A stretch of DNA of 64,000 nucleotides from Novosphingobium acidiphilum DSM 19966 (GCF_000429005.1 NZ_AUBA01000005.1:192820-256819), one strand, 5' to 3'. Positions 8,436 through 17,983 are shown, counted from the first letter of the stretch. A program made the numbers and translations. Notes: generated by a model from the letters alone, not told the origin.

Positions 8436-11400
8436 TCAGGAGCTTGCGGTTGCCGGTTCTGCGCCATCTTCGGAATGTCGCACCAGCAGATGTTCATAAG
8501 GCGATCGGCGCCGCCACCGGTCCAGCGCCAGATAGACGACCGGAGTGGTCAGCAGCGTCAGCAACTGGCTGACCATCAGCCCGCCGACAATCGCGATGCC
8601 CAGCGGCCGGCGCAGTTCGGCCCCGTCGCCAAATCCGATCGCCAGCGGCAGGGCACCCAGGGCCGCCGCCAGCGTGGTCATCAGGATCGGGCGAAACCGC
8701 AGCAAACACGCCTCGCGGATCGCTTCGAGCGGCGCGGTGCCGAACTGGCGTTCGCTTTCGATGGCAAAGTCGATGATCAGGATCGCGTTCTTCTTGACGA
8801 TGCCGATCAGCAGGATGATGCCGATCAGCGCAATGATATCGAATTCCCCGCCGGTTACGATCAGGGCAAAGATCGCGCCAAGCCCCGCCGACGGCAGCGT
8901 CGACAGCACGGTCAACGGGTGGATCGCACTTTCATACAGAATGCCCAGCACGATATAGATCGCCAGGATCGCCGCCACGATCAGCCACGGGATCGTCGCC
9001 GTCGATTGCTGAAACACTTTGGCCGTGCCGCCGAAATCGCCGTGCACCGTGGCCGGCAGGCGCAACTGGCGCTGGGCATCCGCGATCACCTGACTGGCCT
9101 GCCCCAGCGAAACCGATGCGGGCAGATTGAAAGAGATCGTGGCCGATGGTTCGCCATTGGAATGGCTGACCGCCGCATTGGTCGATGCCGAAGACCAGCT
9201 GGCAATGGTCGACAGCGGCACCAGCGTCGACGGTGTCGTGCTGATCGCACTGCCGAGCGCCTGGTTCGACCCGAGCGAGGCATTGGACGAGGCGGCCTGC
9301 TTGGCCAGCGCAATGTTGCCTGCCGTGGGCAGGTACAGGCTTTTCAGCGCCTCGGGATTGCCGTTGAACGACGGATCGACTTCCATCACCACGTGGTACT
9401 GGTTCAGGCCCTTGTAGATGTTCGAAACCTGGCGCTGGCCGAACGCATCATACAACGTGTTGTCGATATTGACCATCGAGATGCCAAGATCGGCCGCGCG
9501 GTCGCGATTGACCGTTACATAGCTCGCTGCGCCTGCATCCTGCTGATCGATGTCGACATCGGTGATCATGCCCGGCTGCGATTTCAGGATCCTGACCAGG
9601 CCATTGCCGGCGTCCGCCAGCTGATCCGGCGTTTCGGCATAGAGCACATACTGGTACATGCTGGTGGTCTGGCGCCCGCCGACCTGCAGATCCTGCACCG
9701 GATTGAGAAACAGGCTGACCCCGCGGATCCGCGCCAGCTTTGGCCTTAACCGCTGGATCACGTCGGTCACCGCATCACGCTGGCCGCGCGGTTTCAGATT
9801 GACGAACATGAACCCCGACCCGGCGCGCCCGCCGCCTGCAAAGGCCACCACCGTGGCCACGGCCGGGTCCTTGCCCACGATCTGCGCGATCCGGGTCAGT
9901 TTGTCCGACTGGCTGCGGAATGACATCGACTGGTCGATACGCAGACCGCCGGCCATGCTGCCGGTATCCTGCTGCGGCAGAAAGCCCTTTGGCGCGATCA
10001 CCAGACAATATGCATTGAGCACCACCGCGCCCGCCAGCAGCAACAGCACCGGCCCGCGATGGTTCAGCGCCCAGTTCAGCTGACGCGCATAGCTGCGCTG
10101 CAACCAGTCGAACAGGCGGCGCGACCGGTCGAACAGGGCACGGCTGAAGCGGTCGAGATGGGTTTGGCGCTCGCGATCGTTTTCCAGCAGTTTCGCGGCC
10201 AGCATCGGTGTCACCGTCAACGATGCGATCAGGCTGATCATCACCGCGGCAGTCATGGTCAACGCAAATTCGCGCAGCAGGCGCCCCAGAATGCCACCCA
10301 TGAACACCAGCGGGATGAACACCGCGACGAGGCTGATCGAAATCGACAGCACGGTGAACCCGACCTCGCGCGCGCCGCGCAGCGCAGCCGCAAACGGCTT
10401 CATGCCGTCTTCGACATGGCGGGCAATATTTTCCACCACCACGATCGCATCGTCGACCACGAAACCGGTCGCCACGGTCAGCGCCATCAGCGACAGATTG
10501 TCGAGCAGGAACCCGGCCATGTACATCACGCTCAGCGTGCCCAGCAGCGACACGATCACCGCGGCCGCCGGGATCAGCGTGGCGCGCCAGCTTTGCAGAA
10601 ACAGGCTGACCACCAGCACCACCAGCAACGTCGAAACCAGCAGCGAAACTTCGACTTCGACCAGCGACGCGCGAATGGTGATGGTGCGATCGGTGGCGAG
10701 CGACAGCTTGATATCGTCGGGCAACAGCGCCTGAAGCCCGGGTATCTGGGCCTTGATCGCATCCACCGTCTGCACGATATTGGCATCGGGCTGGCGCGTC
10801 ACGATGATCGGCACCGCGCGTTTGCCGTTGAACAGCCCCATCGTGCGCACATCTTCGGGCGCATCGATCACCCGCCCGATGTCCATCAGGCGCACCGGCG
10901 CACCGTTGCGCCAGGCGATGATCGCAGGGGCAAAGTCGGCCGCCTTGAGCGAGGGATCGTTGCTGTAGACCTGCCAGGCCAGGCCGCCATGGTCTTTGCC
11001 GCCGGTGCTTTGGGTGATCTGTTCGATCACCCCGCGCGGGCGGTCGGTGCTGGCCGATTGCAGCGCCGTGCGCACATCTTCCAGCGCGATGCCGTCGCGC
11101 GCGAGCAGGGTCGGGTTGATTTCGATACGCACCGACGGCAGCGCCGCGCCGCCAAGTTCGACATTGCCGACACCGTTCACCTGCAGCAATTTCTGCTGCA
11201 CGATATTCGACACCGCGTCGTAGATCTGGTCGGGGCTGCGCGACCGGCTGGTCAGCGCCAGGATCATGATCGGCGCTTCGGCCGGGTTGATCTTGCGATA
11301 GGTCGGCTGCGATTTGAGCGTGCTGGGCAGATCGACGCGCGCCGCGGCAATGGCCGCCTGCACATCGCGCGCGGCGCCGTCAATATCGCGCCCAAGATCG

Positions 11401-11684
11401 AATTGCAGCGTGATCGAGGCCGAACTCAACGTCGATCGCGAGGTCATTTCGGATACCCCGGCGATCGTTCCCAGATGGCGTTCGAGCGGGCTGGCCACCG
11501 TGCTGGCCATTGTCGCAGGACTGGCGCCGGGCAGGTTGGCCGACACCTGGATCGTGGGAATATCCACCTTGGGCAAAGGCGCCACCGGCAGTTCAAGAAA
11601 CGCCAGCATGCCCGCCAGCACCACCCCCAGCGTCAGCAGCAGCGTGCCGATCGGTCGGCGGATAAAGGGGCCCGAAATGTTCAC
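8436..11684 (-). CDS. mdtC: RND efflux permease, MdtC-like
   Basis: Proton-driven inner-membrane pump subunit, 1082 residues, with the HAE1-type topology of 12 TM helices and two large periplasmic loops. The N-terminus FIRRPIGTLLLTLGVVLAG and the TM4 motif GFVVDDAIVVVENIARH with the proton-relay Asp pair are intact. The C-half has LLIGIVKKNAILIIDFAI. Its ATG overlaps the stop of the MdtB-like gene by 4 nt (ATGA), as in the heteromeric MdtBC pair. Substrates cannot be read from the sequence. Confidence 0.93.
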   Translation of the reverse strand: MNISGPFIRRPIGTLLLTLGVVLAGMLAFLELPVAPLPKVDIPTIQVSANLPGASPATMASTVASPLERHLGTIAGVSEMTSRSTLSSASITLQFDLGRDIDGAARDVQAAIAAARVDLPSTLKSQPTYRKINPAEAPIMILALTSRSRSPDQIYDAVSNIVQQKLLQVNGVGNVELGGAALPSVRIEINPTLLARDGIALEDVRTALQSASTDRPRGVIEQITQSTGGKDHGGLAWQVYSNDPSLKAADFAPAIIAWRNGAPVRLMDIGRVIDAPEDVRTMGLFNGKRAVPIIVTRQPDANIVQTVDAIKAQIPGLQALLPDDIKLSLATDRTITIRASLVEVEVSLLVSTLLVVLVVSLFLQSWRATLIPAAAVIVSLLGTLSVMYMAGFLLDNLSLMALTVATGFVVDDAIVVVENIARHVEDGMKPFAAALRGAREVGFTVLSISISLVAVFIPLVFMGGILGRLLREFALTMTAAVMISLIASLTVTPMLAAKLLENDRERQTHLDRFSRALFDRSRRLFDWLQRSYARQLNWALNHRGPVLLLLAGAVVLNAYCLVIAPKGFLPQQDTGSMAGGLRIDQSMSFRSQSDKLTRIAQIVGKDPAVATVVAFAGGGRAGSGFMFVNLKPRGQRDAVTDVIQRLRPKLARIRGVSLFLNPVQDLQVGGRQTTSMYQYVLYAETPDQLADAGNGLVRILKSQPGMITDVDIDQQDAGAASYVTVNRDRAADLGISMVNIDNTLYDAFGQRQVSNIYKGLNQYHVVMEVDPSFNGNPEALKSLYLPTAGNIALAKQAASSNASLGSNQALGSAISTTPSTLVPLSTIASWSSASTNAAVSHSNGEPSATISFNLPASVSLGQASQVIADAQRQLRLPATVHGDFGGTAKVFQQSTATIPWLIVAAILAIYIVLGILYESAIHPLTVLSTLPSAGLGAIFALIVTGGEFDIIALIGIILLIGIVKKNAILIIDFAIESERQFGTAPLEAIREACLLRFRPILMTTLAAALGALPLAIGFGDGAELRRPLGIAIVGGLMVSQLLTLLTTPVVYLALDRWRRRSPYEHLLVRHSEDGAEPATASS

Positions 11685-14600
11685 GCCGGTGCAGGCCTTG
11701 GCGTGCCGGTTGTGCCCGCTTTGCGTGCCTCACGCGATTCGCGCATGCCTTCGAACGCCAGGAAGATCACAGGCGTGGTAAACAGCGTCAGGACCTGGCT
11801 CAGGATCAGCCCGCCCGCGATCGCCAGACCCAGCGGCTGGCGCAATTCATGCCCCATGCCGGTACCGAAAATCATCGGCACCGCAGCAAACAGCGCGGCA
11901 AATGTGGTCATCATGATCGGCCGGAACCGCAACTGCGCCGCATTGCGGATTGCCGTTCGCGGATCGTGGCCCTGGTCGCGCATTTCGACCACCGCAAAAT
12001 CGATCATCATGATCGCGTTCTTTTTGACGATCCCGATCAGCAGCACGATCCCGATGATCCCGATCACGCCCAGCCCATACGATGACAGCAACAGCACGAT
12101 CAGCGCGCCAACGCCTGCCGAGGGCAAAGTGGACAGGATCGTGATCGGGTGGATGAAGCTTTCATACAGCACCCCCAGCACGATATAGACCACCAGGATC
12201 GCGGCAATCACCAGCAGCACTTCGTTCGACAGCGCCGACCGAAAGGCCGAGGCCGCGCCCGAGAAATCGGTGCTGACCGAGATCGGCAGGCCAATCTGGC
12301 TTTCGGTCTGTTCGATCGAACTGACCGCCTTGCCCAGCGACACGCCTGGCGCCAGGTCAAACCCGATCGATGCCGAAGGAAACTGGTTCTGCCGCGACAG
12401 CTCGAGCGGTACCCAGCCTTCGTGTATGCTGGCCACCGTGCCCAGCGCGACCTGTGTGCCATTGCCCACCGGGATATAGAACCGTTGCAGCGCCGACGGA
12501 TCGGACAGCATGGCAGGCGTTGCCGACAGGATCACGCGGCTTTGGCTTGACTGGGTGTAGATCGTCGAAATGATGCGCTGGCCAAACGCGTCGTACAGCG
12601 CATTGTCGACGGTCAGCGCCGAAATCCCGATGCGCGCGGCAGCATCGCGGTTGACATCGATGATCACCGCCCGGCCCTGCCCCAGGCTGGCGGTGTTGAC
12701 GCCGGTCAGCGATGGGTCATCGCGCAGTTTGTCGGCCAGTTTCTGCGCCCACAGGTTCACCGTATTGGCGTCGGCACCCTGTAGCGAAAAGCGATAGGGG
12801 GTCAGTCCGGTTTCGGTATCGATCGTCAGATCCTGCACCGGCTGGAGATAGATCTTGACCCCCGGCACGCGCGCCGCCAGATCGGCAATATCAGCGGTAA
12901 CAGCAGTCAGGTTGCCGCGATTTTCGATCGGTTTGAGATTGATGATCATCCGGCCCTGGTTGAGCGCGGGATTCTGCCCGTCGACCCCGACCGCCGATGA
13001 CAGCGATGCCACCGACTGGCTTTTCAGGACTTCGGAGGCCACCTGCTGCTGCAGGTGCGCCATCTGCTGAAAACTGACGTCGGAACTGGCCACGACGGTG
13101 GCGCGCAACTGCCCGGTGTCCTGCACCGGAAACAGGTTCTTGGGAATGACCCAGAACAAGGCTGCCGCCACCAGCAGGCTGAACGCAAAGACGCCAAGCG
13201 TGGCGCGCGGACGCGCAATCACCCAGTCGAGCGCGCGGCCATAGTGATGCGCCAGACGGTCGAATGCCGACATCGCCTTGTCGACCACGGCCAGCCTGGT
13301 TTCGGCGTCGTGCGGACGCAACCAGCGCGCGGCCAGCATCGGCACCACGGTCAACGCAACCACCGCCGACAGCACGATTGTCACCGCCAGACTGATCGCG
13401 AATTCGCGGAACAGGCGTCCCACGACATCGCCCATGAACAGCAGCGGGATCAGCACCGCGATCAGGCTGGCGGTTAACGAGATGATCGTAAAGCCGATTT
13501 CGCTCGCCCCGCGCAACGCCGCGTCGAACGGTTTCATCCCGTCTTCGATATGCCGCGCGATGTTTTCGATCACCACGATGGCGTCATCGACCACAAATCC
13601 CGACGCGATGGTCAGTGCCATCAAAGTCAGGTTGTTGATCGAAAAGCCCAGTGCCCACATCGCCGCAAACGCGCCGATCAGGCTGAGCGGCACCGATATC
13701 GCCGCGATGAGCGTGGCGCGCGGCGATCCCAGAAACAGGAAAATCACCAGCACCACCAGCAGCACCGCCAGCACCAGTTCGAACTGCACGTCCGAAACCG
13801 AGGCGCGAATGCCCTCGGTGCGGTCGGTCAGCACGGTCGCCTGCACATCGGCGGGCAACTGCGCCTGCAGATCGGGCAAAGTGGCCTTGATCGCGTCGAC
13901 CGTGGCAATCACGTTGGCGCCCGGCTGGCGCTGGACATCGATGATCACCGCGGGCTGCCGGTTCATCCAGCTGCCCGTGCGCACATTTTCGACACCCGCA
14001 TCGACCGACGCGATGTCTTTCAGACGCACCGGCTGGTTGGCGGCAAAGGCCACCACCAGATTGGCGTAGGAGTCCGCGCTGTTCAGTTGATCGTTGGCAT
14101 CGATCGTCCAGCTTTTGGTGGCGCCGTCAAAGCTGCCCTTGGCGCTGTTGGAATTGGCATTGGCAATCGCGTTGCGAATGGTTTCAAGGCTGAGCCCCCG
14201 CGCGGCCAGCGCCTGGACATTGGCGACTATTCGCACAGCCGGGCGTTGGCCCGATGACAGGCTGACCAGGCCAACGCCGGTAACTTGCGCAATCTTGTTG
14301 GAAAACTGTTTTTCGACGATGCCTTCCACTTCGCCCAGCGCACGCGTTTTGGAGGCCACGGCAATCGTCAGGATCGGCGCATCGGCCGGATTGACTTTGG
14401 CATAGACCGGCGGTGCGGGCAGATCCGAAGGCAGCAGCGAATTTGCCGCATTGATCGACGCCTGCACTTCCTGTTCGGCCACGTCGAGTGACAGGCCCAG
14501 TGAAAATTGTAACGTGATGACCGAAGCGCCCGACGACGAATAGGACGTCATGCGGGTCAGGCCCGGCATCTGCCCGAACTGGCGTTCCAACGGGCTGGTC

Positions 14601-14839
14601 ACGGTCAGCGCCATGACGTCGGGGCTGGCCCCCGGGTACAGCGTGCTGACCTGGATCGTCGGGTAATCGACCTGTGGCAGCGCCGACAGCGGCAGCTGTT
14701 TCCACGCCACCAGCCCAGCCAGCAACAGCGCCACCATCAACAGCGTGGTTGCCACCGGCCGCAGGATGAACGGTCGCGAAGGTCCCCCCGGCGGAAGATC
14801 CGCGCCGGGGGTGGTGGTCGCGATGTCGCTGTCGCTCAC
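11681..14839 (-). CDS. mdtB: RND efflux permease, MdtB-like
   Basis: First of two tandem HAE1-type pump subunits, 1052 residues, with an N-terminal cytoplasmic Pro-rich tail before FILRPVATTLLMVALLLAG. The TM4 motif SGFVVDDAIVVIENIARH and the C-terminal LLIGIVKKNAIMMIDFAV are present. The start overlaps the stop of the membrane-fusion gene by 4 nt and the stop overlaps the next pump start, so expression of the two permeases is coupled, consistent with an MdtB2C-type heterotrimer (family knowledge). Confidence 0.93.
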   Translation of the reverse strand: MSDSDIATTTPGADLPPGGPSRPFILRPVATTLLMVALLLAGLVAWKQLPLSALPQVDYPTIQVSTLYPGASPDVMALTVTSPLERQFGQMPGLTRMTSYSSSGASVITLQFSLGLSLDVAEQEVQASINAANSLLPSDLPAPPVYAKVNPADAPILTIAVASKTRALGEVEGIVEKQFSNKIAQVTGVGLVSLSSGQRPAVRIVANVQALAARGLSLETIRNAIANANSNSAKGSFDGATKSWTIDANDQLNSADSYANLVVAFAANQPVRLKDIASVDAGVENVRTGSWMNRQPAVIIDVQRQPGANVIATVDAIKATLPDLQAQLPADVQATVLTDRTEGIRASVSDVQFELVLAVLLVVLVIFLFLGSPRATLIAAISVPLSLIGAFAAMWALGFSINNLTLMALTIASGFVVDDAIVVIENIARHIEDGMKPFDAALRGASEIGFTIISLTASLIAVLIPLLFMGDVVGRLFREFAISLAVTIVLSAVVALTVVPMLAARWLRPHDAETRLAVVDKAMSAFDRLAHHYGRALDWVIARPRATLGVFAFSLLVAAALFWVIPKNLFPVQDTGQLRATVVASSDVSFQQMAHLQQQVASEVLKSQSVASLSSAVGVDGQNPALNQGRMIINLKPIENRGNLTAVTADIADLAARVPGVKIYLQPVQDLTIDTETGLTPYRFSLQGADANTVNLWAQKLADKLRDDPSLTGVNTASLGQGRAVIIDVNRDAAARIGISALTVDNALYDAFGQRIISTIYTQSSQSRVILSATPAMLSDPSALQRFYIPVGNGTQVALGTVASIHEGWVPLELSRQNQFPSASIGFDLAPGVSLGKAVSSIEQTESQIGLPISVSTDFSGAASAFRSALSNEVLLVIAAILVVYIVLGVLYESFIHPITILSTLPSAGVGALIVLLLSSYGLGVIGIIGIVLLIGIVKKNAIMMIDFAVVEMRDQGHDPRTAIRNAAQLRFRPIMMTTFAALFAAVPMIFGTGMGHELRQPLGLAIAGGLILSQVLTLFTTPVIFLAFEGMRESREARKAGTTGTPRPAPA

Positions 14840-16128
14840 TGGCCGCCGGCTCCGCCCTGCTTGCGCTTGTGACCGCCTGCGGCCGCCGCGCCACTGGCGC
14901 CTGGCTTGTCGCCACCTTTGTCGCCGGGCAGACGCACGGTCGATCCGTCATCGAGGCCATCGGCGCCTTCGGACACGACAATCTGGCCCTTTTGCAGGCC
15001 CGACAGGATTGCGGTGTTGGTGCCATCGCTGGGCCCGGTGCGGACAATCGCGATCCTGACCGTCTTGTCGGGCTGAACCACGAACGCGAAGTCGCCCTGC
15101 GACCCATGCCGCAGCGCCGAAACCGGCACCACCGGCACCTGGCGCAGCGTGTCGACCAGCATCGTCACGTTGACAAACTGGTTGGGGAACAGTGCGGTCG
15201 CACCGGCCGCACCATGCGCCGCGGCCGGGGGATTGGCGACCCGCGCCTTGGCCATGACCGTGCCGGTGCTGGTGTTGATCTGGTTGTCAAACGTCTCAAA
15301 AGCACCATGCGCCAGCACGGTCTTGTTGTCCTGGTCAAGCACTGTGACCGGCAGGCCCGCGCCACTGCCAACCTTGCGCTGGACATCGCCCAGCATCGCC
15401 TGCGGCACCGAAAATTCGACGTCGATCGGATCGATGCGCGTCACGGTGGCCACGCCCCCGGCGGTGCCGGACGAAACGAAATTGCCCACAAACACCTGTT
15501 TCAGGCCGATGCGCCCGGCAAACGGCGCCTTGATCGTGGCATATTGCAGATTGAGCCGCGCGGTGCCGACCGCAGCGCGGTCGGTCGCGACCGTGCCTTC
15601 AAGCTGGGCCACGGTCGCGCGTTCGTCTTCCATCGTCTGGCGCGCGATCGAATCCTGCGACGCCAGCGTTTCGTAACGTTTCAGATCCATCTTCGCCATG
15701 GCCAGGCTGGCCTGATCATGCGCCAGCGTGCCCTGGGCCTGTTGCAGCGCCAGGGTATAGGGACGCGGATCGATCTGAACGATCGGCTGCCCCTGATGGA
15801 CCAGCTGGCCTTCCTTGAACAGGATCGCGACGACATTGCCCGAAACCTGGCTTTGCACAGTGGCCGTGTCGAGCGGGATGACCGTGCCGATCGCGCTGAC
15901 CGTTTCGGGCATGTCGGCCAGCGCCACGGTCACGATATTGACCGCAGCGGGGGGGCGGCCGGCGCGGGTGTTCTTGCTGACCCCGGCCATGGCAAACCAC
16001 CAGGCCAGCAAACCGACCGCGACCAGCCCGGCAAGAACCAGGACCCAGGCCAACCAGCGCGGGCGATGTCGCTCTTCGCCGGTGCTATGCTCGATGACAG
16101 TCGACAGGGCAAACCTCCATGGGCACAA
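14836..16128 (-). CDS. mdtA: RND efflux periplasmic adaptor (membrane-fusion protein), MdtA-like
   Basis: HlyD-type adaptor of 430 residues joining the pump to the outer-membrane channel. There is one N-terminal TM segment (LAWVLVLAGLVAVGLLAWWF, about residues 26-45), a lipoyl/barrel-sandwich domain split by a helical hairpin (residues ~95-200), a beta-barrel domain, and a C-terminal low-complexity Gly/Ala/Lys tail. The start is uncertain. No in-frame ATG or GTG is available before the TM segment; I use the TTG at 16128, with AAGG about 6 nt upstream. A CTG at 16107 after a good GGAGG is the alternative. First gene of the efflux operon. Confidence 0.9.
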   Translation of the reverse strand: MCPWRFALSTVIEHSTGEERHRPRWLAWVLVLAGLVAVGLLAWWFAMAGVSKNTRAGRPPAAVNIVTVALADMPETVSAIGTVIPLDTATVQSQVSGNVVAILFKEGQLVHQGQPIVQIDPRPYTLALQQAQGTLAHDQASLAMAKMDLKRYETLASQDSIARQTMEDERATVAQLEGTVATDRAAVGTARLNLQYATIKAPFAGRIGLKQVFVGNFVSSGTAGGVATVTRIDPIDVEFSVPQAMLGDVQRKVGSGAGLPVTVLDQDNKTVLAHGAFETFDNQINTSTGTVMAKARVANPPAAAHGAAGATALFPNQFVNVTMLVDTLRQVPVVPVSALRHGSQGDFAFVVQPDKTVRIAIVRTGPSDGTNTAILSGLQKGQIVVSEGADGLDDGSTVRLPGDKGGDKPGASGAAAAGGHKRKQGGAGGQ

Positions 16129-16393
16129 ACACGGCCTTGGTCACAAGTCCCAGACGCGAACCGGCCCAACGACAAGATGCCCGCACGGGCAAGCGCACCG
16201 CGGGGCACGGACGGTTTCAGGCCGGGGGGACCTTTACACGGTGGCGTCCTACCGCGACTTTGGTTCCAGATGGAAACACTTATTTGTCGTTTCGTGTTCG
16301 AGCCTGCGAAACAATTGCATCAATTCGTATCAGAACCACCCGCCTTGACGCCGCCCCGGCGACACGCCACCGCGGATCAAACCACCCCGCCCG

Positions 16394-16897
16394 ATGGAGA
16401 TGCCGCGCGTGACCGAGACCGGAGACCAGACTGCAACCGCGATAGCACCCCTTCCGGGGGCGCCCTTTGCGGGCCGGCTGATCCTGATCGAATCGGGTGA
16501 ATGGTCGGGCTGGCACAAATGGGCCGGTGTCGATCCGTTCGAAGACCAGACCGGGCCGTTTCATGTGGCGCGCGATGCCGAAGGGATCGTCTGCGGGTTC
16601 CGCCCCGGTCCGGGCCACCGCAATGGCCACGGCATGATCCACGGCGGATGCCTGATGACGTTTGCCGATTTCAGCCTGTTCATGCTGGGCGCATCGCACG
16701 GCGGCGAAGTCAACGGGGTTACCGTGACGATGAATTGCGAATTCCTTGCCCCGGCACGGGCGGGGCAATTGCTGCTGGCGCGCGGCGAACGCACCGGTGG
16801 CGGACGCAGCCTGGTGTTTGCGCGCGGCATGATCACCGCCGACGGCCAGCCGGTGCTAAGCTTTTCGGGCGCGATGAAGCAGTTCGCGCCGCGCTGA
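16394..16897 (+). CDS. PaaI-type hotdog-fold thioesterase
   Basis: Cytoplasmic acyl-CoA thioesterase of the PaaI/HotDog family, about 167 residues. The signature GHRNGHGMIHGGCLMTFADF holds the catalytic-helix region (conserved HGG). The NGVTVTMNCEFLAPARAGQ strand is typical. Three possible starts lie close together (ATG 16394, ATG 16400, GTG 16409); GGAG at 16396-16399 would best serve the GTG at 16409. It is divergent from the RND efflux operon and convergent with the small beta-rich gene. Substrate unknown; several CoA-thioester enzymes are encoded nearby. Confidence 0.87.
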   Translation: MEMPRVTETGDQTATAIAPLPGAPFAGRLILIESGEWSGWHKWAGVDPFEDQTGPFHVARDAEGIVCGFRPGPGHRNGHGMIHGGCLMTFADFSLFMLGASHGGEVNGVTVTMNCEFLAPARAGQLLLARGERTGGGRSLVFARGMITADGQPVLSFSGAMKQFAPR

Positions 16898-16899
16898 CC

Positions 16900-16937
16900 G
16901 CGCAAGGGACGACCCCGCCGGGATCGTTCCCTCGCGC
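16900..16937. terminator. Imperfect hairpin between convergent genes
   Basis: GCGCAAGGGACGA is followed by an imperfect inverted copy, TCGTTCCCTCGCGC, giving a stable stem with one bulge and an ~11-nt loop. It sits just after the thioesterase stop and just before the stop of the convergent small gene, so it could terminate both. No T-tract. Confidence 0.45.
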
Positions 16938-16945
16938 AACGGCGT

Positions 16946-17245
16946 TCAGGCGGTGCGGCTGCCATTCAGCGGAAAGCTGCCGAACATGCCGGCGGTTACC
17001 GTGCCCGAGATGGTATCGCCGTCGACCGTCGCCTGACAATCGATCTTCATCGGCATCGGCGACGTGATCTGGTTTGACCAGCTGATGGTGTTGCCATCGA
17101 CCACGCCGTCGGTGATCTCCAGCGAACCCATCGGTCCGATATTGCTGCCGGTAAAGGCATTGCCGTCGACGGCAACGGTCAGAACCGACTTCTGTTCGCC
17201 CATCGGCGTTCTGGTGACGACTTCGTATGTTCCTGCAACCGACAT
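16946..17245 (-). CDS. Small beta-rich protein of unknown function
   Basis: A 99-residue soluble protein with no signal peptide. The sequence reads as alternating short strands and turns (YEVVTRTPMGEQKSVLTV, SGTVTAGMFGSFPLNG) with repeated GN/GD turns, suggesting a small antiparallel beta barrel. I do not recognise a named family. The ATG at 17245 is chosen because GGGAGAG lies 6-12 nt upstream; the longer frame to 17290 has no such site and would consume the palindrome at 17264-17285. It is divergent from the MarR gene. Confidence 0.7.
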   Translation of the reverse strand: MSVAGTYEVVTRTPMGEQKSVLTVAVDGNAFTGSNIGPMGSLEITDGVVDGNTISWSNQITSPMPMKIDCQATVDGDTISGTVTAGMFGSFPLNGSRTA

Positions 17246-17263
17246 CGCGCTCTCCCGTGACGT

Positions 17264-17285
17264 ATGTTCGTGCACCCACGAACAT
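17264..17285. promoter_or_regulatory. Perfect 22-bp hyphenated palindrome upstream of the small beta-rich gene
   Basis: ATGTTCGTG and CACGAACAT form perfect 9-bp arms around a CACC centre. The site is 19-40 nt upstream of the start at 17245, where it would overlap the promoter or 5' leader. Its size and symmetry suit a dimeric repressor operator. It differs from the TTGATGC sites further right, so a second regulator may be involved. Confidence 0.6.
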
Positions 17286-17338
17286 TGCATGCTTCGCGCT
17301 TGCCTACATTGATGTCAACAGCGTGACGATGGCGCCGT

Positions 17339-17356
17339 TTGATGCGCCTGCATCAA
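17339..17356. promoter_or_regulatory. Putative MarR operator, copy 1
   Basis: A perfect 18-bp palindrome, TTGATGC-GCCT-GCATCAA, of the size bound by MarR-family dimers. It lies about 130 nt upstream of the MarR gene, in the region shared with the divergent small gene. A second near-identical copy follows at 17382-17399. Confidence 0.6.
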
Positions 17357-17381
17357 TGATTCATGCCGCTGCATGTGTATC

Positions 17382-17399
17382 TTGATGCAGCCGCATCGA
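17382..17399. promoter_or_regulatory. Putative MarR operator, copy 2
   Basis: TTGATGC-AGCC-GCATCGA has the same architecture as copy 1, with one mismatch in the right arm. The centres of the two copies are 43 bp apart, close to four helical turns, so dimers on both would face the same side of the DNA. Confidence 0.55.
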
Positions 17400-17485
17400 T
17401 CGACATATCCTGCCCGAAGGTTAACCGATGCATCGGCATGGACCCGCAATTGCCGCGATCACCGGCCGGCGCCATTGTCGGGTGC

Positions 17486-17911
17486 ATGACAACACCCGCT
17501 GCCATCACTCTGCTCGCCTGGGATCGCCTGCTTGGTGCGGGCGCCCGCGCGTTGCGCACCGCCAGGGCCGAATTGAAACGCGCCGGGCTGCCGCCGCTGG
17601 AATGGTATGATATTCTGGTGGCGCTCGACCGGCGCGGCGCGATGCGCCCGCGCGATCTGCAGCGCGTGCTGGACATCGAACAGTACAACCTGTCGCGCCT
17701 GCTGGCGCGGATGCAGCGCGCCGGCCTGGTCACGGTCGCGCCGTGCCTGTCGGATGGTCGCGGGCAGATTGTCGCGCTGACCGAGGCGGGCGTTGCGTGC
17801 CGAACCGCGATGTGGCCCGCCTATGCCGCAGCGATTCACGGCTCGATCGAAGCCCCGCTCGAACCCGACGAACGAATCCACCTGGCCGGCATGCTGCAAA
17901 AGATCGCCTGA
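17486..17911 (+). CDS. MarR family transcriptional regulator
   Basis: A 141-residue winged-helix protein. The HTH region contains EWYDILVALDRRGAMRPRDLQ followed by NLSRLLARMQRAGLV, and the wing is SDGRGQIVALTEAG, the usual MarR order. The start at 17486 (MTTPAAITLLAWDRL) gives a normal N-terminal dimerisation helix; the longer frame to 17363 would translate through the second operator and lacks a better ribosome-binding site. It probably represses itself and the divergent small gene, and perhaps the thiolase-like gene 72 nt downstream. The ligand is unknown. Confidence 0.88.
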   Translation: MTTPAAITLLAWDRLLGAGARALRTARAELKRAGLPPLEWYDILVALDRRGAMRPRDLQRVLDIEQYNLSRLLARMQRAGLVTVAPCLSDGRGQIVALTEAGVACRTAMWPAYAAAIHGSIEAPLEPDERIHLAGMLQKIA

Positions 17912-17983
17912 CCGCGCAAATGCCGCTTGCCTGCGGCCTCGACCTGCGTTTAATCGTTCGCTTAAGCTCAGGACAGGCCCGCC

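Noticed and set aside
10059..12188. A 709-codon open frame on the plus strand
   Set aside because: Crosses two RND pump genes antisense, with a translation of Arg/Gln/His repeats typical of shadow frames.
16289..16312. GTTTCG/CGAAAC inverted repeat between the efflux operon and thioesterase gene
   Set aside because: Arms are only 6 bp with a 12-nt spacer; expected by chance at this level and not clearly placed relative to a promoter.
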